Numbered from the stretch's first letter, positions 1-11,820 are shown. The stretch: DNA of 64,000 bases from Carposina sasakii (GCA_014607495.2 CP053155.1:6262001-6326000); one strand, 5' to 3'. Translations and numbers: made by a program. Notes: generated from the sequence alone by a model not told the origin.

Positions 1-293
1 AACTAGTACTGAAAATTTTCGCAGGAAAATAAAATAAGTCGCGCTGAAAAAAGTTCAATTACTGATCAACCCCAATGGACAGTCACAAGTGACCCAAAAA
101 ACAGAAATGTTTCACACAATAACCAATGAGCCCATTTGACTAGTCACAGGATCGCCTGATAAAATTGGCGCAGAAAGCAAACACGGTGGATAATCAAATT
201 AAAAATGCATTTCCTGCGAGTAATAACACTATCGTATAACTCAAAAAAATCATACTTGTTCAGTATTTGCCTGGCTGTCACACACACCCTGTA
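1..293. mobile_element. MITE, TACAGGGTG-type TIR, copy 1 (cut by window edge)
   Basis: The sequence matches the right two thirds of the element at 24582-25032 in the same orientation: shared blocks include the run around CAAAAAACAGAAATG, the ATTGGCGC patch, the TTTCCTGC block and the GTATAACTCAA block. It ends in CCTGGCTGTCACACACACC followed by CTGTA, the reverse complement of the left terminus of the full copy (TACAGGG, then GACAGCCAGG). The flank after the end is TA. No coding capacity is visible, so it is a non-autonomous DNA element. The left end lies outside the window. The superfamily is not assigned. Confidence 0.72.
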
Positions 294-1200
294 TACCTAT
301 AATGACAAAAACAGGACACTATAATTACCGGAGCATAAGAACATATCTATAACTTTAAAGAATACAGTGAGGGTAGTATGATATTTCAATTTGTATACTA
401 GATAGATACGAGTAGTCGTATTTATGGGGTAGGTTACTTTACTTACACACAGTATACAGTACGAGTAGTAGCACAGTACGAGATTTGTATAGGTTGAAAC
501 ACCAACGTATTTTTAGAACTAGCTATCCCACGTAGTACATTAGTAGGTAAACTATTTTATCACAAACAATAATTGGTGGTAGGTGCTTAATTACCGGAAA
601 TATCGGTATATATTTAGGGAAATTCTAAGAATGATAGGCTTCTCAAAATATAACAACTAATAAAGTATAGACTTAGGTAATGTCGGCAATACATACTTAA
701 TTACTGCACTATTATTACAATTACATTTATTGTTCTAATGTACAAGTACGCACTATTAAACGAAACATAACCTACTAGACTATAACCTACTAAACTATCT
801 AGATACATAACCTACACAGATAGCCATAAATAAGAATAAGTAAGTATGTATTGCAATTTTACTAGTATGTACAACTTCTAATATTTGTTTTTATATTACT
901 TGAGGTACCTACTCGATGTGTTGTTATGTCCTCTTGAACCATACTTAATTATGGTCGATTCTGACTTTAAACTTAAACGAAAACTTAGTCCTACCTGTCC
1001 CTTTCTCTCTCAGCCATATTTTATGTTAAGAATGGAGAAGGGACAGACCTGACTAAGTTTAAGTGTGTCGGTCAGAATGGACCATGTTGTATAATGAGAA
1101 TGACCGACGTATGCAAATAAAATTATTCAAAAAAATTTCTAACTTGGTGCAAATGTGAAATACGATGCAATACGGTGTAATTTGGGTGTAAGACTTTCAT
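294..1200. other. AT-rich spacer, no gene seen
   Basis: There is no open frame of note. The stretch holds scattered TAGGTA/TACCTA motifs and short repeats such as CATAACCTACTA around 765-820. At about 960-1085 there is a loose inverted similarity around GTCAGAATGG and the opposing CTACCTGTCCC, too diverged to call an element. Confidence 0.4.
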
Positions 1201-1204
1201 TATA

Positions 1205-1340
1205 TTGACAGCAGGCCCCGGTCGTCCAGAGTCCACTATTGGATGGGTGACATCGCTTCGGCTCGGGAGCGGTGACGTAAGGGGCGCCCGCATGGGATGA
1301 TATCATGGTGACACAGTCCTCTCCTCTTAATTGCCCGGTG
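1205..1340. other. GC-rich patch, possible repeat remnant
   Basis: A sharply GC-rich block in AT-rich surroundings. It holds CTATTGGATGGGTGAC, a string that recalls both the 3' half of 5S rRNA and a common lepidopteran repeat, and then GTGACGTAAG, a CRE-like site. The rest does not follow 5S rRNA, so it is not called as an RNA gene. A decayed SINE or a small regulatory patch are both possible. Confidence 0.25.
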
Positions 1341-2028
1341 ACATCTGTAATGTGAACAATGTAGATTATTGATGGGGTTCACCAATTTTATATTTTGTAG
1401 GATTTGTATCAATATTATCTGTATCGAATCGTTAAATTAGAAGTGTTTTGAGATTTTCCAATGCTTACCCGCAGTGGGATTTGGCAATGGAATCTAAAAC
1501 TGGTAGTAGTTCAAAATGCAATATGTCCTAATGCTACTAATGCTTTCGGAGATGTTTGGAAGCTAGCGGTTAGCAAGTCCTGCAATTCGCATATATCGCA
1601 GAGCGCAAAAATAAATACATTGTTTACAAGTAAACAGCCTTAATACCAGTAAAGTTGTCACTCATCGATGAGGTAAGCGACACTGTAAGCGGTAATTTTT
1701 GGTGGAGTGTGTAGGCAGGCCTAAGGTGGCATGCTAGCAAATTCATTAGAGCTTATTTAGTCAATTGCGTTAGACGGCGTACGCGGGCGACTAATATGGG
1801 CGCGAGAAGGGCCCTACGGGTTCTCCCACACCACATCGCAGCGGTCACCTGAAATGGCGTGGATGCGGCCTTGCGGCGTGCGCGGGAGTAAGCGGCGCCG
1901 CTCTCATTATCGACTATATCGACATCGATAACTCCATCACTAATTGATAAGGACATTATTTGTGGGCGATTGATTCTGCGTCATCCGGGGCATATTGTCG
2001 AGATTGTCGTTTAGAAACTATTATATTT
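1341..2028. other. Spacer with CpG-rich patch at 1790-1910
   Basis: No gene is recognised. The CpG-rich patch at 1790-1910 is open on the minus strand (1753-1956), but the translation resembles nothing I know and reads as a composition artefact. Confidence 0.3.
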
Positions 2029-2298
2029 TAAGGTTTTATTGTTTTATCAACGCAATAGTACCCAAAACAATGAATTTTGGAATTTTTGTCTGTATGTCGG
2101 TTTGTCTGTGCGTTTGTGCACGCTAATCTCAAAAACGGCTGAACCGATTTCGATGCAGTTTTCAGGAATATATTGTGACAGGTCCCACTTAACATACAGG
2201 CTTAGGTATATACTTTTTATCCCGGGAAAATGTTTTATTCCCGGATAATTTCGGCATTTTTTTTTCTGTAGTCCACGCGGACGACGTCCACTAGTTAT
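2029..2298 (-). repeat. LINE-type 3'-end repeat, family A copy (minus)
   Basis: Reverse complement of a repeat seen at 4224-4592 and 28101-28440. It starts (minus strand) at ACTAGTGGACG, runs through ATTATCCGGG, the CACAATATAT block, CGAAATCGGTTCAGCCG and GTGCACAAACGC, and ends near CTATTGCGTTGATAAAAC. Such conserved 3' tails are typical of RTE-group LINEs and of SINEs that borrow their tails in Lepidoptera. Short open frames here, on either strand, are not genes. Confidence 0.7.
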
Positions 2299-2703
2299 AA
2301 CTAATAGTCATGTCTTACTAGGATTCCGTTCCAGATACTTCAATGACCATTCCAGTGGAGTTCAAGAAACAGTGCATCAGCAAGGGTGCGATGACACAGT
2401 GTGACGGCGTACTCAATGGGCCAGTATGTGGGCCACACGTGTGCCCTACCCCGTGCCCCGCACCAGTATCGCTCTAATTGCCAACAACCATGGGAAATAG
2501 CACAGAATGTGGTGCGTTTATCGCAAATCGTGTTTACAACTGTCATAGTGGAAATGTGTCGCTGTTGCGTATGTCGTGCTTCCAGTGCCGGGACGAGTTT
2601 GATTTTTACCTACTAGGTATGCACATAATACTAATATCTTACTTTAAAATAGTCTACTAGTATAGAAATGGACTAGTATATAAATTATTATTATAAATAT
2701 AAA
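2299..2703. other. Spacer, possible repeat remnant at 2385-2500
   Basis: The part around 2385-2500 (GGGCCAGTATGTGGGCC, then CCCGCACCAGTATCGC) resembles common lepidopteran repeat ends, but no second copy in this window confirms it. Nothing else is recognised. Confidence 0.25.
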
Positions 2704-2858
2704 TGTTCCCAAAATGGGGTAGTCAGAGCTGCAGGATCATGAAGGAGTTCTCACAGCCACATCTAGCATAGCCGGGAGAGAGAATGCCCCTGAGTTTCTT
2801 GGTCGCACGACATGCATGGAAGGAGAAGCAGCTGATGTATTCTAGTGAAGCCCCACAT
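2704..2858 (+). repeat. Interspersed repeat, family C copy
   Basis: It shares TTCCCAAAATGGGGTAG, CTGCAGGATCATGAAGGAG, CGACATGCATGGAAGGAG and ATTCTAGTGAAGCCCC with copies at 28653-28840 and 62118-62280, and in reverse at 31617-31747 and 41020-41910. It abuts the RTE remnant to its right. The presence of several copies in both orientations shows it is dispersed. The class is not assigned. Confidence 0.65.
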
Positions 2859-3490
2859 CAGTCATTATCGTCCACTGCTGGATGTAGGCCTCCCCCAGTG
2901 TACACCACATGGCTCGATCTTCCGTTTTTGCCATCCAGTCACTACCAGCCGTCCTCTTTAAGTCATTGGTCCATCTGGCTGGAGGGCGCCCAACGCTACG
3001 CTTACCGAGGCGCGGTCTCCATTCGAGAACCCATTTACTCCACCGTCCATCGGTTTTACGACAGATGTGGCCGGCCCACTACCACTTCAGTATGCTACAT
3101 TTCGAGACTATGTCTGTCACTTTGGTCTTCCGCCGGATAATCTCATTTCGGACTTAGTCCATTCGCGAGATTCCGAGCATTGACCTTTCCATAGCTCTCT
3201 GAGTGACATGTAATCGGTGAGCCAGCCCCACCGTCAGGTTCCACGTCTCGGCTCCGTAAGTCATGGCTGGTAGAACGCACTGATCGAACACCTTGGTCTT
3301 GAGGCATTGTGGCAAGGATGACTTAAAGATATGACGCAACTTCCCAAAGGCTGCCCACCCAAGCTGCACTCTTCTGGTGATTTCTCCCTCGAAGTTGTCT
3401 TTACCCAACTGCATATTTGCCCAAGGTATACATACTTCTGAACAACTTCTAGGGCTACACCTTCGACGGATGGACATCGGACATCAGTAT
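2850..3490 (-). pseudogene. RTE-group LINE reverse transcriptase, C-terminal remnant
   Basis: Reading the minus strand from about 3477 down, the frame gives a segment with the motifs TRRVQLGWAAFGKLR, VLPAMTYGAETW and QRAMERSMLGISRMD. This is the conserved region after the catalytic core in RTE-type LINE polymerases. The reading continues below 3154 as RRKTKVTDIVSK and GRPPARWTNDLKR and ends in TLGEAYIQQW, the usual C-terminus. It is broken: an in-frame stop sits within the KW-W-AGH motif near 3088, and the endonuclease and RT catalytic domains are missing, so this is a 5'-truncated dead copy, as expected from abortive target-primed reverse transcription. Confidence 0.85.
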
Positions 3491-4223
3491 AGAGATCTAA
3501 TCTTCTTGCGATATATTAGATTCGTTTCCTTCTAAAGCGGGGTTCCCAAAGTGAAATCCCAGAGGTCTACGAGAGACTCGAAGGGGATCTACGTTGGCGT
3601 GAAACAAAATTAGGTCTATATACCTATATACAAATTTTGCAGGGATCAATCAGAACCAGTTAACGAAAGTGGTCTTATAAGTAAAAAAAAGTTTGTGCCC
3701 AAAGATACGCGAAAAGTGATTTCGGACGATCGGCACTTACGTCACGTTAACATTCGAGGGTTAGCTCCGGATAATGGGCTTAGCGCTGGAATTCGGCGCG
3801 ATGACGAAACCGCGCCGGCGCCGAATGTGAGCCGTGTCGCTATTGATAGCGGAGACAGTACCATGCAAGTGCGCCCGCGCAGATAGCGTGGTTATCTTGA
3901 CTTTCTTCACGTTTTGTTGCCGATTTGATAGATTATTATAACATGAGACAGTTTAAATGTACTTATTGTCTTCCTGCCCTTATCCCATTGTTTATGGTGT
4001 CGGCGTAATATGGTTTCTTTAGAAACTCATATTGCCAAAGATTTGGCGTTTGCTTTACGGCCGGCTGCCTGTCTGACGCCAACCCTTTTCGGGTATATGT
4101 ACGTTAGATTACAAGTGATTTTGGAGGAAATAAAAGTACTTGCAAAGGAATTAATGCTAGCAGATTCCGTTTTGATTTTGGGTAAAAGTTATTCTACTAA
4201 AGTGTTACTTTGAACATATTTAA
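3491..4223. other. Spacer without recognisable gene
   Basis: Mixed composition with a CpG-rich patch at 3715-3890 (several GCGC and CGCG words). The short open frame there (3695-3886) is unrecognised and lies in a GC patch, so it is not called. Confidence 0.3.
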
Positions 4224-4592
4224 AACTAGTGGACGCCCGCGTCTCCGTCCGCGTGGACTTCAGAAAAAAAACCAAATATCGAAATTATCCAGGATAAAAA
4301 CATTTTCCTGGGATAAAAAGTAGTCTATATGTTAAGTGGGACCTGTCACAATATATCCTGAAAACTGCATCGAAATCAGTTCTGCCGTTTCTGAGATTAG
4401 CGTGCACAAACGCAAAGACAAACCGACATACAGACAAACCGACAAACAGACAAACAGACAAAAATTCCAAAAATCATCGTTTTGGGTCCTATTGCGTTGA
4501 TAAAGGTCTCCTATAATATTTTTTGTCATATATCTTCCATGTACAGACAGCGATCCGTTACATTTTTATTATATGTATAGATAGATAGATAG
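4224..4592 (+). repeat. LINE-type 3'-end repeat, family A copy with GATA tail
   Basis: One of the best preserved family A copies: ACTAGTGGACGCCCGCG head, ATTATCCAGG, GGGACCTGTCACAATATAT, GCATCGAAATCAG, GATTAGCGTGCACAAACG, a degenerate CAGACAAAC tract, CCTATTGCGTTGATAAAGG, CAGCGATCCGTTACATTTTT, and an AGATAGATAGATAG microsatellite tail (about 4576-4592). A simple-repeat tail is usual for RTE-type retroposition. The two minus-strand open frames here come from the CAGACAAAC tract and are not genes. Confidence 0.75.
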
Positions 4593-5214
4593 AAGAAGAT
4601 TGAGATAAGGTACATCTTTTCACGTTTAACGAGTACCTAATAATTTAATAAGTAGGTATTATAGAAAGCGTAATCAGAAAATATTGTTTTATAGGTACAT
4701 ATGTCAATATCAATCTGAAATAAGATTGAAAATTGTTGCAACGAGTTTCGTAGAAACCTCGTAGTCGTCTACGAATATCTTTAGCAGTTTGGCACTTTGA
4801 TGAAATAATGTTAATTGTGTTGCAAAATTAATATTGTACAATAGTGATATGATCATATTAATTAATGCAGTTATTGTGATTGTTATAAATATTTATGAGT
4901 ACGAGTTATCAAGTAAATTGCAAGAGCACCATTTATCAACATTACAATTTAATTAAAGCTCGAAAGCTAAATAAGATACCTAATGATTGATGACGATTCC
5001 GGCATTATTTATGAGTAGGTTTTATTACTTCTTACGCGTCGACGCAGACAGTACTATCAGTTCTCACGACAATAAAATTGTTTGATGACTGTAAAAGTTG
5101 TTTACGTTCTGAGCAAAAGCATCAATGGGACCATGTAGAATCCACGCGTTATTAGACATTATATAAAAAAGCTGTGAATTATCATCAATATCATCATATA
5201 TAGATGCCAATAAC
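4593..5214. other. AT-rich spacer
   Basis: No open frame or repeat copy is recognised. Base composition switches abruptly to CpG-rich at about 5220. Confidence 0.4.
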
Positions 5215-6620
5215 AGATGGGTATTAGCGCATGCACGTGGAGGCGCGGTGCGCGCGCGCAGACACAGATGTAGATAGAGCGAGCATTCCTCGCTCTAACG
5301 GTGAGTTATTTCGCCGACCACACAGCGGCGGCGGCGGCGCGGCGTGAATGGCCGCGAGATGCAGCCTCCGCTGCAGCCTCCCCCCCCTTGCATTCTGACC
5401 GCGCTAGGCGCTTGCGCAACCTCGCCGCATTCCATTCATAGCGGCGCGCGACTCAAAGTAAGCCGCTCGACTGCAGTCCCATGGAGAAGCGCAAATTTTC
5501 AAATTTCAAAACGTCACGCCACAGTTCCCGGTAACGTTACGACCAGTGTGAATTCCGCCGGACGTTGACCCCTTCTGCCTGCTTTCTCCAATTGGAACGA
5601 ATCTATTAATTGGAGAAACTTAGTTCACACATGAGCGAGGAAAGTAGACTGAGCTTTAAACGCAGAGTCATATCATCGCATGGGTAAACTATGTGAAAGC
5701 TCCCCAAAATTGCTATTTGAACTTTGTTGAAGCAATTCAGCTCCAAAGTTTAAGTGAGGAGCAATCTCGTAGACGATATTGCGAATGTAGAGCAAGTACA
5801 TCGATGCAACAATTGATGGGCCAAACCGAGTGCCGGTATCGGGCAGTGTCGAGTGCCGCACTGCATTCCCTTCCCCCCTCGCTGCCCGCAGGTGAAATGT
5901 CACCAAACAGCATTCCGAAATATTTGAAACGACCTTTATGGCGCGAAAGAAAGTGTGAGGGGCGCGGGGCGGGCTCGGGTCGGCTGCGCGGGGCGAGGGG
6001 GGACACGGACCGTGGGACAGCGGCGCGCGCGCCAGTCGCACGCCCGCCCCCGCGCTCTCCGCACGCCCCCCGCATTCCAGCGCGCCTCCCTCCGAATTTA
6101 TTCAACTGCGACCGTGCGCTACTGCCGCAGCCGCGACTGCTGCCTTCTTGTAGTAGTCGCAACTGCCTCGCGCTTACTGCACCAGCGATGTCAAACTTTT
6201 TTTATAGGTCAATGAACTTTGATTAAGGCTGAGTCAAAAGGAAAGACATCATTTTTGGCAGATTTAGATACGAAAATTATCCTTGACAGATAGATCTTTA
6301 GCTGGAGCTACTTCAAGAGTTGGATAACGCAAGTTTAGTGTCGTTTTAGCGTTATACCACGCGACGTCGCCGGAGCGCCGCAAATAGCCCGTGACGCGGC
6401 GGGCGCTGCACTTTCGCGCGGTCATGCGCCCGGCGCCGCGGCCAGACGCTCTTAATCGCTCCTCTATTTAAAACGTCGTCGACGCCGGCGGCGGGGAATG
6501 CGCGACAATACGCGTCAACGACCGCCGCCGGCGGAAGCGGCACACTTCCAGCCCGGAAACGTGCGCCCGCGCCTTAAGGGACCGCTCGGCTATTTATAAC
6601 TGCAGGGCGCACTGGCCAAA
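5215..6620. promoter_or_regulatory. Long CpG-rich block, promoter or enhancer-like
   Basis: About 1.4 kb of GC- and CpG-rich DNA, broken only at about 5580-5820 and 6190-6345, with a GGC repeat at 5327-5343. Open frames occur on both strands (for example 5693-6226 plus, 5737-6162 minus), are rich in Arg, Pro and Ala and match no family I know. They are best explained by low stop density. GCATTCC (TEAD/Scalloped-type core) appears six times: CATTCC at 5284, 5428, 5864, 5911, 6073, and the reverse form at 6495. A GGTGAGT donor-like string lies at about 5299. A CpG-island promoter with a noncoding first exon is possible; no transcript can be shown from sequence alone. Confidence 0.4.
6590..6600. 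promoter_or_regulatory. TATA-like / MEF2-like site
   Basis: CTATTTATAA sits at the right edge of the CpG-rich block, framed by GC-rich flanks. It fits both a TATA-like element (TATTTATAA) and the MEF2 consensus YTAWWWWTAR. Position and context favour a regulatory role, but a single short match is weak evidence. Confidence 0.25.
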
Positions 6621-7693
6621 GGGAGTGATGTAATGCTCTCGTTTCGGAAACGATTGTACCACGTGTGGCGCCGGAGACAGTACTTCTTAAATATCCTCTA
6701 TAAGGCAGAGATTTGGGGACGAAAGCTCACGTAAAGTCAGCACTAAGCTTTCCGAAATGTTAAGGCAAATCCTTAATTTATCTATGCTCAAGTCCCTCTC
6801 TCTCTCATATTCATTTCGACCTAAAGTCCTAATCTATCTATACAGCAATGGGGTCGTCGGCCCCCAACTCAGATCTACAGCCTTTCATGGTATTGCTCAG
6901 GTAATGACAGCTGAAGTACCGAGCGCGATGATGCGAGACGGACCGACGACGAGCTCCGTTCCCTTCGAGATAACACAGGGTTTAGGGCCGACAACCGGCA
7001 TCTCAACTAGTGGAAAATGTCTGAAACTTATGTCAACCAATTTAGTCCACTTTTCGTTTAAAGTTGCGACATTAGCAATGAGTTTATAATACAGTAGTTG
7101 ACCAGTGAAGATCATAGCATTCGCTGGGAAATCTACAAAACGAGTGTCATTGTCACATAACACGATTAAAGTGTCGATGTAATGACTCAATTTCGGAGTT
7201 TCCCACCGCGTTCCGCCGCCGTACCTCAGCTCATTACAGCAAGGAAAGCGCGAGGGCCCACCGGAGATAAGGTCAATAAATGCGCGGCTTTGCGCTTGTA
7301 ATTAATAAGTGGCGATACCATCTCGAGGCAATTACCGAAATACACCGAGTTGTATGACTGTGTGTGTGCTTTAGGGCCCTCTTATTATACTAGGAATAAG
7401 CATCACGCTACTAGCAAAATATACACTACCTATATAAAGGCACTATACACTAAGATTCCCAATCGGAGACCTAATTTAAAAGTGCGAAATTATGGCATTT
7501 TCTCAAACTTTTATCAGTCTAAAACCATGGTCTTTCTAAAAACTTAATCAAAACCGGTGTTCGATATCCATTTGAAAACTTGTGATTGTGCCTGTTCATC
7601 TTCCATTTGTTAGCTCAAGATCAAGTGAGCAGTTCCCTTTTGTGTGTGTTTGTGTGTAGCATCGGAACTCGTTACGTATTCAATTACCGACGA
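6621..7693. other. Spacer; unassigned open block 6757-7190
   Basis: Between 6757 and 7190 both strands stay open for about 100 codons (plus 6757-7089, minus 6897-7190). Neither translation resembles a family I recognise, and there are no clear splice sites or repeats. At 7200-7340 there is a GC-rich stretch. I leave it unassigned. Confidence 0.25.
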
Positions 7694-7932
7694 ACATGAA
7701 CGTATAAAGAATAACGGACAGAGTGTTGTCAATACAGAGAGTGAGGCATTCATAGTAGTAGTAGTAGGGATGTGTAATGACGCGTTATCCACCCACACAT
7801 ACAAACCATAGTAAGCTCGGCGCCTACTAGAAAATACGCAAACATACGCAATGCGCCGCCATTTCGGTGCTTCAATCTGTCTGTGCATTGACAGCATTAC
7901 GTCCGTTGTTCTTTAGACGTTCATGCCGACGA
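7687..7932. mobile_element. MITE with CATGAACGTAT termini and TSD
   Basis: The element spans about 7694-7925. It starts CATGAACGTATAAAGAATAA and ends with the approximate reverse complement, CGTCCGTTGTTCTTTAGACG then TTCATG. It is flanked on both sides by CCGACGA (7687-7693 and 7926-7932), a 7-bp target-site duplication, or 8 bp with one mismatch. A second copy lies inverted at 25817-26061. It has no transposase. TIRs with a 7-8-bp duplication suggest a hAT-like origin, but the termini are not a standard hAT end. Confidence 0.82.
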
Positions 7933-9289
7933 GGTATAAGACCACGTCATAAGGAGCAAGGGCTTAGTGCGCCCGGCCGTGACAACCTGCTACTGTATGA
8001 AACTGCATAGAGATTCCTTACTATCCCATGTAGACAATAAGATAACAAAAGGAGAACTTAACGTTTCATACCGGGTACTAAAACGAGTTAATTTCTCATT
8101 TACTATACCTTCTAAAAATGGAAAGTACATTATAATGTTACGCTATAAAAGCTCGAGAATTGATAAAATCTGAACTGGCCACAAAATGCTACATAAAAAT
8201 ATTTTATTAATGGCAAATAATAACATCACGTTTAGGTCATACGATCCGTCACGGGAATTCCTTTTATAATTATAGAGCAATATAGTTAGTTAAAGTGATG
8301 AATTAATGTTGTAAGTTTGGTATTCAAGTGTTGAGACACGAATTATGTTTCCGGCGTCGTTTAGTCGATAATGCATTGTTTTAATAACACCGTTGTGTCC
8401 TCGGGTAATAGTCGTCACGTGCACATCATAATGGACACTGATCATTACAACTATTATCGAACAACACTTAATAACACATCATTACGCTCAAAGAATAATT
8501 AGAGGCTTCGGAACAATTTGAATAACCAATGTTTAAGAAGTGCTACGAAATTACTACGAAATTTGCTACGAATTTTTTGGGACCTGAAAGGAAACATATT
8601 TTGTGTATAAAATAATGTTCAGTATGTGGTAAATAAAGACGCTGTGAGCGCAAAAATGATTACTTACAAGTAAGCAAAGAAAATATAAATCCCCACAATA
8701 CTGTATAAATTGTTTCTTTTGTTTGGTAAAAACATCATCGGCTCGAGGCGGTGGTACTAGCGGAGAATACTGCGGACAGCGCGCATTCTTTCCACTTGCG
8801 TACTACTTATTGAATTTATTTACACAGAATAGACATTCCTCGGCCAGATCAAATGACCGAAGTATCGCTTACAAGCGTTTCCTTCGTGGAACGCTCCGCG
8901 AGCGACGAACGTTAAAAATAATTAGAAAACGTTACAATTTCAGCACATTAATTCACAGCTGACGCTCTAAGTAGGTCATTATCTTTGTTTCAATACGAAT
9001 AGATAGTGTTTCAGGTTTAGAGAGGTCGCGTGTCGCGTCTAAGGCTGTCAGTGACTCTGCAACCGTGTGCTGAAATAGTCGCACTTATAACGATTCATTT
9101 CATAACTCAATTTTTTATAGACTAACCGAATATTTTGATAAAACGTCCCCAGATATATTACCCACAATAGATAATTAAGATGTAGTAAAACCGAGATTAG
9201 ACAGTTATTTTTACGACTCCAATATACAGTTATAAAATTCGAACAGACATAAAGTTGCGATTGTCTGGAACGTTGTAGCGTGTGCGGGC
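7933..9289. other. AT-rich spacer
   Basis: No gene or repeat copy is recognised. Short open frames at 7967-8173 and 8723-8962 lack any family resemblance. Confidence 0.35.
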
Positions 9290-9430
9290 AGCCTAAAGCC
9301 TAGATTCCATCTATTGTTTTAGCATATGGTTGCGTCGCGCGGTGGCGCCGGCGCGCGCGCATGTTTTATTCAACACCAGGCCGCGACCCGCGCCGCCCCC
9401 CGAATTTTGTTACTGTCGCCTGTCGCCTCT
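9290..9430. promoter_or_regulatory. Short CpG-rich patch
   Basis: It contains GGTGGCGCCGGCGCGCGCGC and GACCCGCGCCGCCCCCC around a TTTTATTC core, inside AT-rich DNA. It is repeat-free as far as this window shows. Such isolated CpG patches here are regulatory candidates only. Confidence 0.25.
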
Positions 9431-11374
9431 AATTACATGCTAACATGACCGACTTTACATTGTCACGATTACTTCGATTATCCACAGACAATGCACGAAA
9501 CGGTACCGAAATTCGGGATATAGGTGTCGGAAACTTTAATTACTGCGAGTCGATTGTAGATAGTACCTACTGACGTAAAGAGTTAAGACCTACCCAAAGG
9601 TCACCCTCTGGCTCCAAGTAATTTGTCTACAATACCTAAGATCCTTCGGATTTATTAGTTACGAAGATAATGTCGCTCATACGATGACAGACTTCTTAAG
9701 TTCAAAATAACCTCGCTCGAGGTTCGCCGGGAGTATCTCGATCATATGTATCTACACAAAATTATACACTCTTCTGTGGACTCCGCTCTGCTGATCTCCC
9801 ACATTAACTTTAATAATAAATAAAAAAATATTCACACACTAAACAACACATTAACCTAGTCCCACATTAAGATTCCTAAGGTCTTGTGTCGTGGGTCGTA
9901 GGTGTAGAAACTATGAGCAATCGATATGAACCTAAGATTACCTATAGGGACTAGAACCGTGAAAAACTTTAAAATTAGGTATAAGCATCCCATAGGAGTA
10001 CGGAACCTACAATCCCACAATATATTGATTTATCCCCGTATTGGCTATCTTTTTTGACAGTACATAGTCGTCACTCATTGAAACTTATTGAATATCAATG
10101 TTTTAACCTACCACTTCCAGTTGTTGAGTTTCAATTGTGTGATGATCACACTGGAGCCTATGGTCGCAAATCGAAATGGCATAGGCAGGGGTCACTATCC
10201 TACTGAGATGCCAAGTACGGCCGTGCGAAAGAAACAAAATCATTAGGTACTAACTGAGTATCTTATTTCACGCTGCTTACATGAATATGAAGGTTGAGTT
10301 ATTTCGTATATTTCACAGTATGTTCTGTCGTTGAATTTCGGTAGTAGGTAGCGAGCACGACTTGCGAGATGTGGGGCTCGGTTAGGTGCGAAGGTCATCG
10401 ACCGATAAGGCTCGGCCGCTCTCCACCGTCACTATGCCATCCTGTAGCTGTAGAAGTAGGCACACGAAACCCGCTTTATCGAATACACCTAGTTATTTAC
10501 TCTGTAGTAACGTTGGAGAAACCAAGATTATTAAAAAACCCATTTCAACACCTAGGTCTGTTACAAGAACTTCTAAGGCAAGAAAATTTATTAGATAGAG
10601 GAAGGTGACTACTATATGTAGGTACCTAATTTTAATTTAGCAGTAAAGCCGTGGAAAGCCATAAGACTTGGTTTTTGGGGCACGTTACACATTTATTTTT
10701 CAACTGAAACTATTGTGGAACAGAACGTCGCGTCGTCGTCTGCCGTAATAAGGTTAACAACATAGATATATAACGTCCACACAAATAATGCCAAGGTTTT
10801 TTTCCGAAACATTTTTACGCAAAAATCTTCCAAGTAAAAACACATTACCTACGTCTGTTTTCTCTTTTCGGTTTTACCTAATTATTCAAATATTACCAAC
10901 AGTTGCAAAATACTTAAAGAAGCAAAAATGCATTATTTTCTGCTTGATTAGTGGAATAGTACTTGTGTTAGCTATGTATCTATATGCTAGCAAGCAATAA
11001 CACGACACTGGGTTTACCGTGAGGCGCCAGTTTTGTTATTATTATGCTACATTGCAATAATGCTGCTGCAAATAATAATTGTAATGCATACACACATAAT
11101 TACCTATAAATAACTAGGTATACAATATGAAATGTAGTAGGTATATTGAAATGTTTTTTTTTATATTACATACATTTTCTATTTAATAAGTAGGTACCTA
11201 ATCCCTTTCCTTTTTGTATGCATTTAAATAATTTTGTATTAAGATTATTTTCAATCTCTACCCTCCTATATTAAACCTTATTATAGTCAGTACGAGTATG
11301 TATACTTATTTAAAGAAAATGGTACATATAGATAATTCAATATTTTTTTATCTTATTATCCTATGGCCTGTTTA
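9431..11374. other. AT-rich spacer
   Basis: The section 9823-10010 (CACACTAAACAACACATTA, CTTGTGTCGTGGGT) resembles a widespread lepidopteran repeat from memory, without a second copy here. Short open frames at 10369-10608 and 10788-11000 are unrecognised. Confidence 0.3.
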
Positions 11375-11640
11375 TACAGGATGTAACATAAAGTGTATGT
11401 TAAGCAAAAAGCTATGTAAATAGCCCACTGAAGAGAACCTATTCACAAAATTTGAGACCCGAAATCACATGTTTATTTTTCCCGATAGTATGGAGAATTT
11501 TTAAATATCTCAGGAATTTTTATACAATCTTGAAAAATAAAAATGTGATTTTGAGTCTCAAATTTTGGAAAAAGGTTCTCTATAGTGGGCTATTTACATA
11601 ACTTTTCGCTTAACATACCCTTTCTGTTACATCCTGTATA
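11373..11640. mobile_element. Palindromic 264-bp MITE, TACAGG termini, copy 1
   Basis: The element occupies 11375-11638: TACAGGATGTAACA at the left and TGTTACATCCTGTA at the right, with inverted similarity continuing inwards (AAAGCTATGTAAATAGCCCA against TGGGCTATTTACATAAC; AAATTTGAGACCCGAAATCA against TGATTTTGAGTCTCAAATTT). It is flanked by TA on both sides, a TA target duplication. A second copy of identical length lies in the opposite orientation at 31750-32013. It is non-coding. TA insertion is compatible with a Tc1/mariner-like origin, an inference only. Confidence 0.85.
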
Positions 11641-11649
11641 ATTGAGTGC

Positions 11650-11820
11650 ACGTAATTTAGCTTCACACTAGCGCCCGTTGCGCGCGCTTTCCCGAGGTGC
11701 GATTAGCTAACATGCGCGGGCGCAAGGTGCACGTTATCGCGGCATTGTTCGACGCAGATTTACAACTTCCCTTCGACCTGAATAAGGGCCGTGACCTGCG
11801 CATTCCTCGCCCTACCCATG
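11650..11820. promoter_or_regulatory. CpG-rich patch
   Basis: GC-rich stretch with TTGCGCGCGCTTTCCCG, CATGCGCGGGCGCAAGG and a GCATTCC heptamer at about 11800. It is a candidate regulatory patch between two MITEs, with no open frame of note. Confidence 0.25.

Noticed and set aside
1205..1340. 5S rRNA gene fragment
   Set aside because: Only a short TTGGATGGGTGAC string is alike. The length, the internal promoter and the upstream half do not match.
4285..4529. Cys-rich, repetitive minus-strand proteins (CLFVGLSVC-type)
   Set aside because: They are translations of the CAGACAAAC tract of a family A repeat, which recurs elsewhere with the same pattern.
5693..6226. 177-codon protein gene on plus strand
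   Set aside because: The frame lies mostly in a CpG-rich block with equally open frames on the other strand, a low-complexity Arg/Pro/Ala translation and no known domain.
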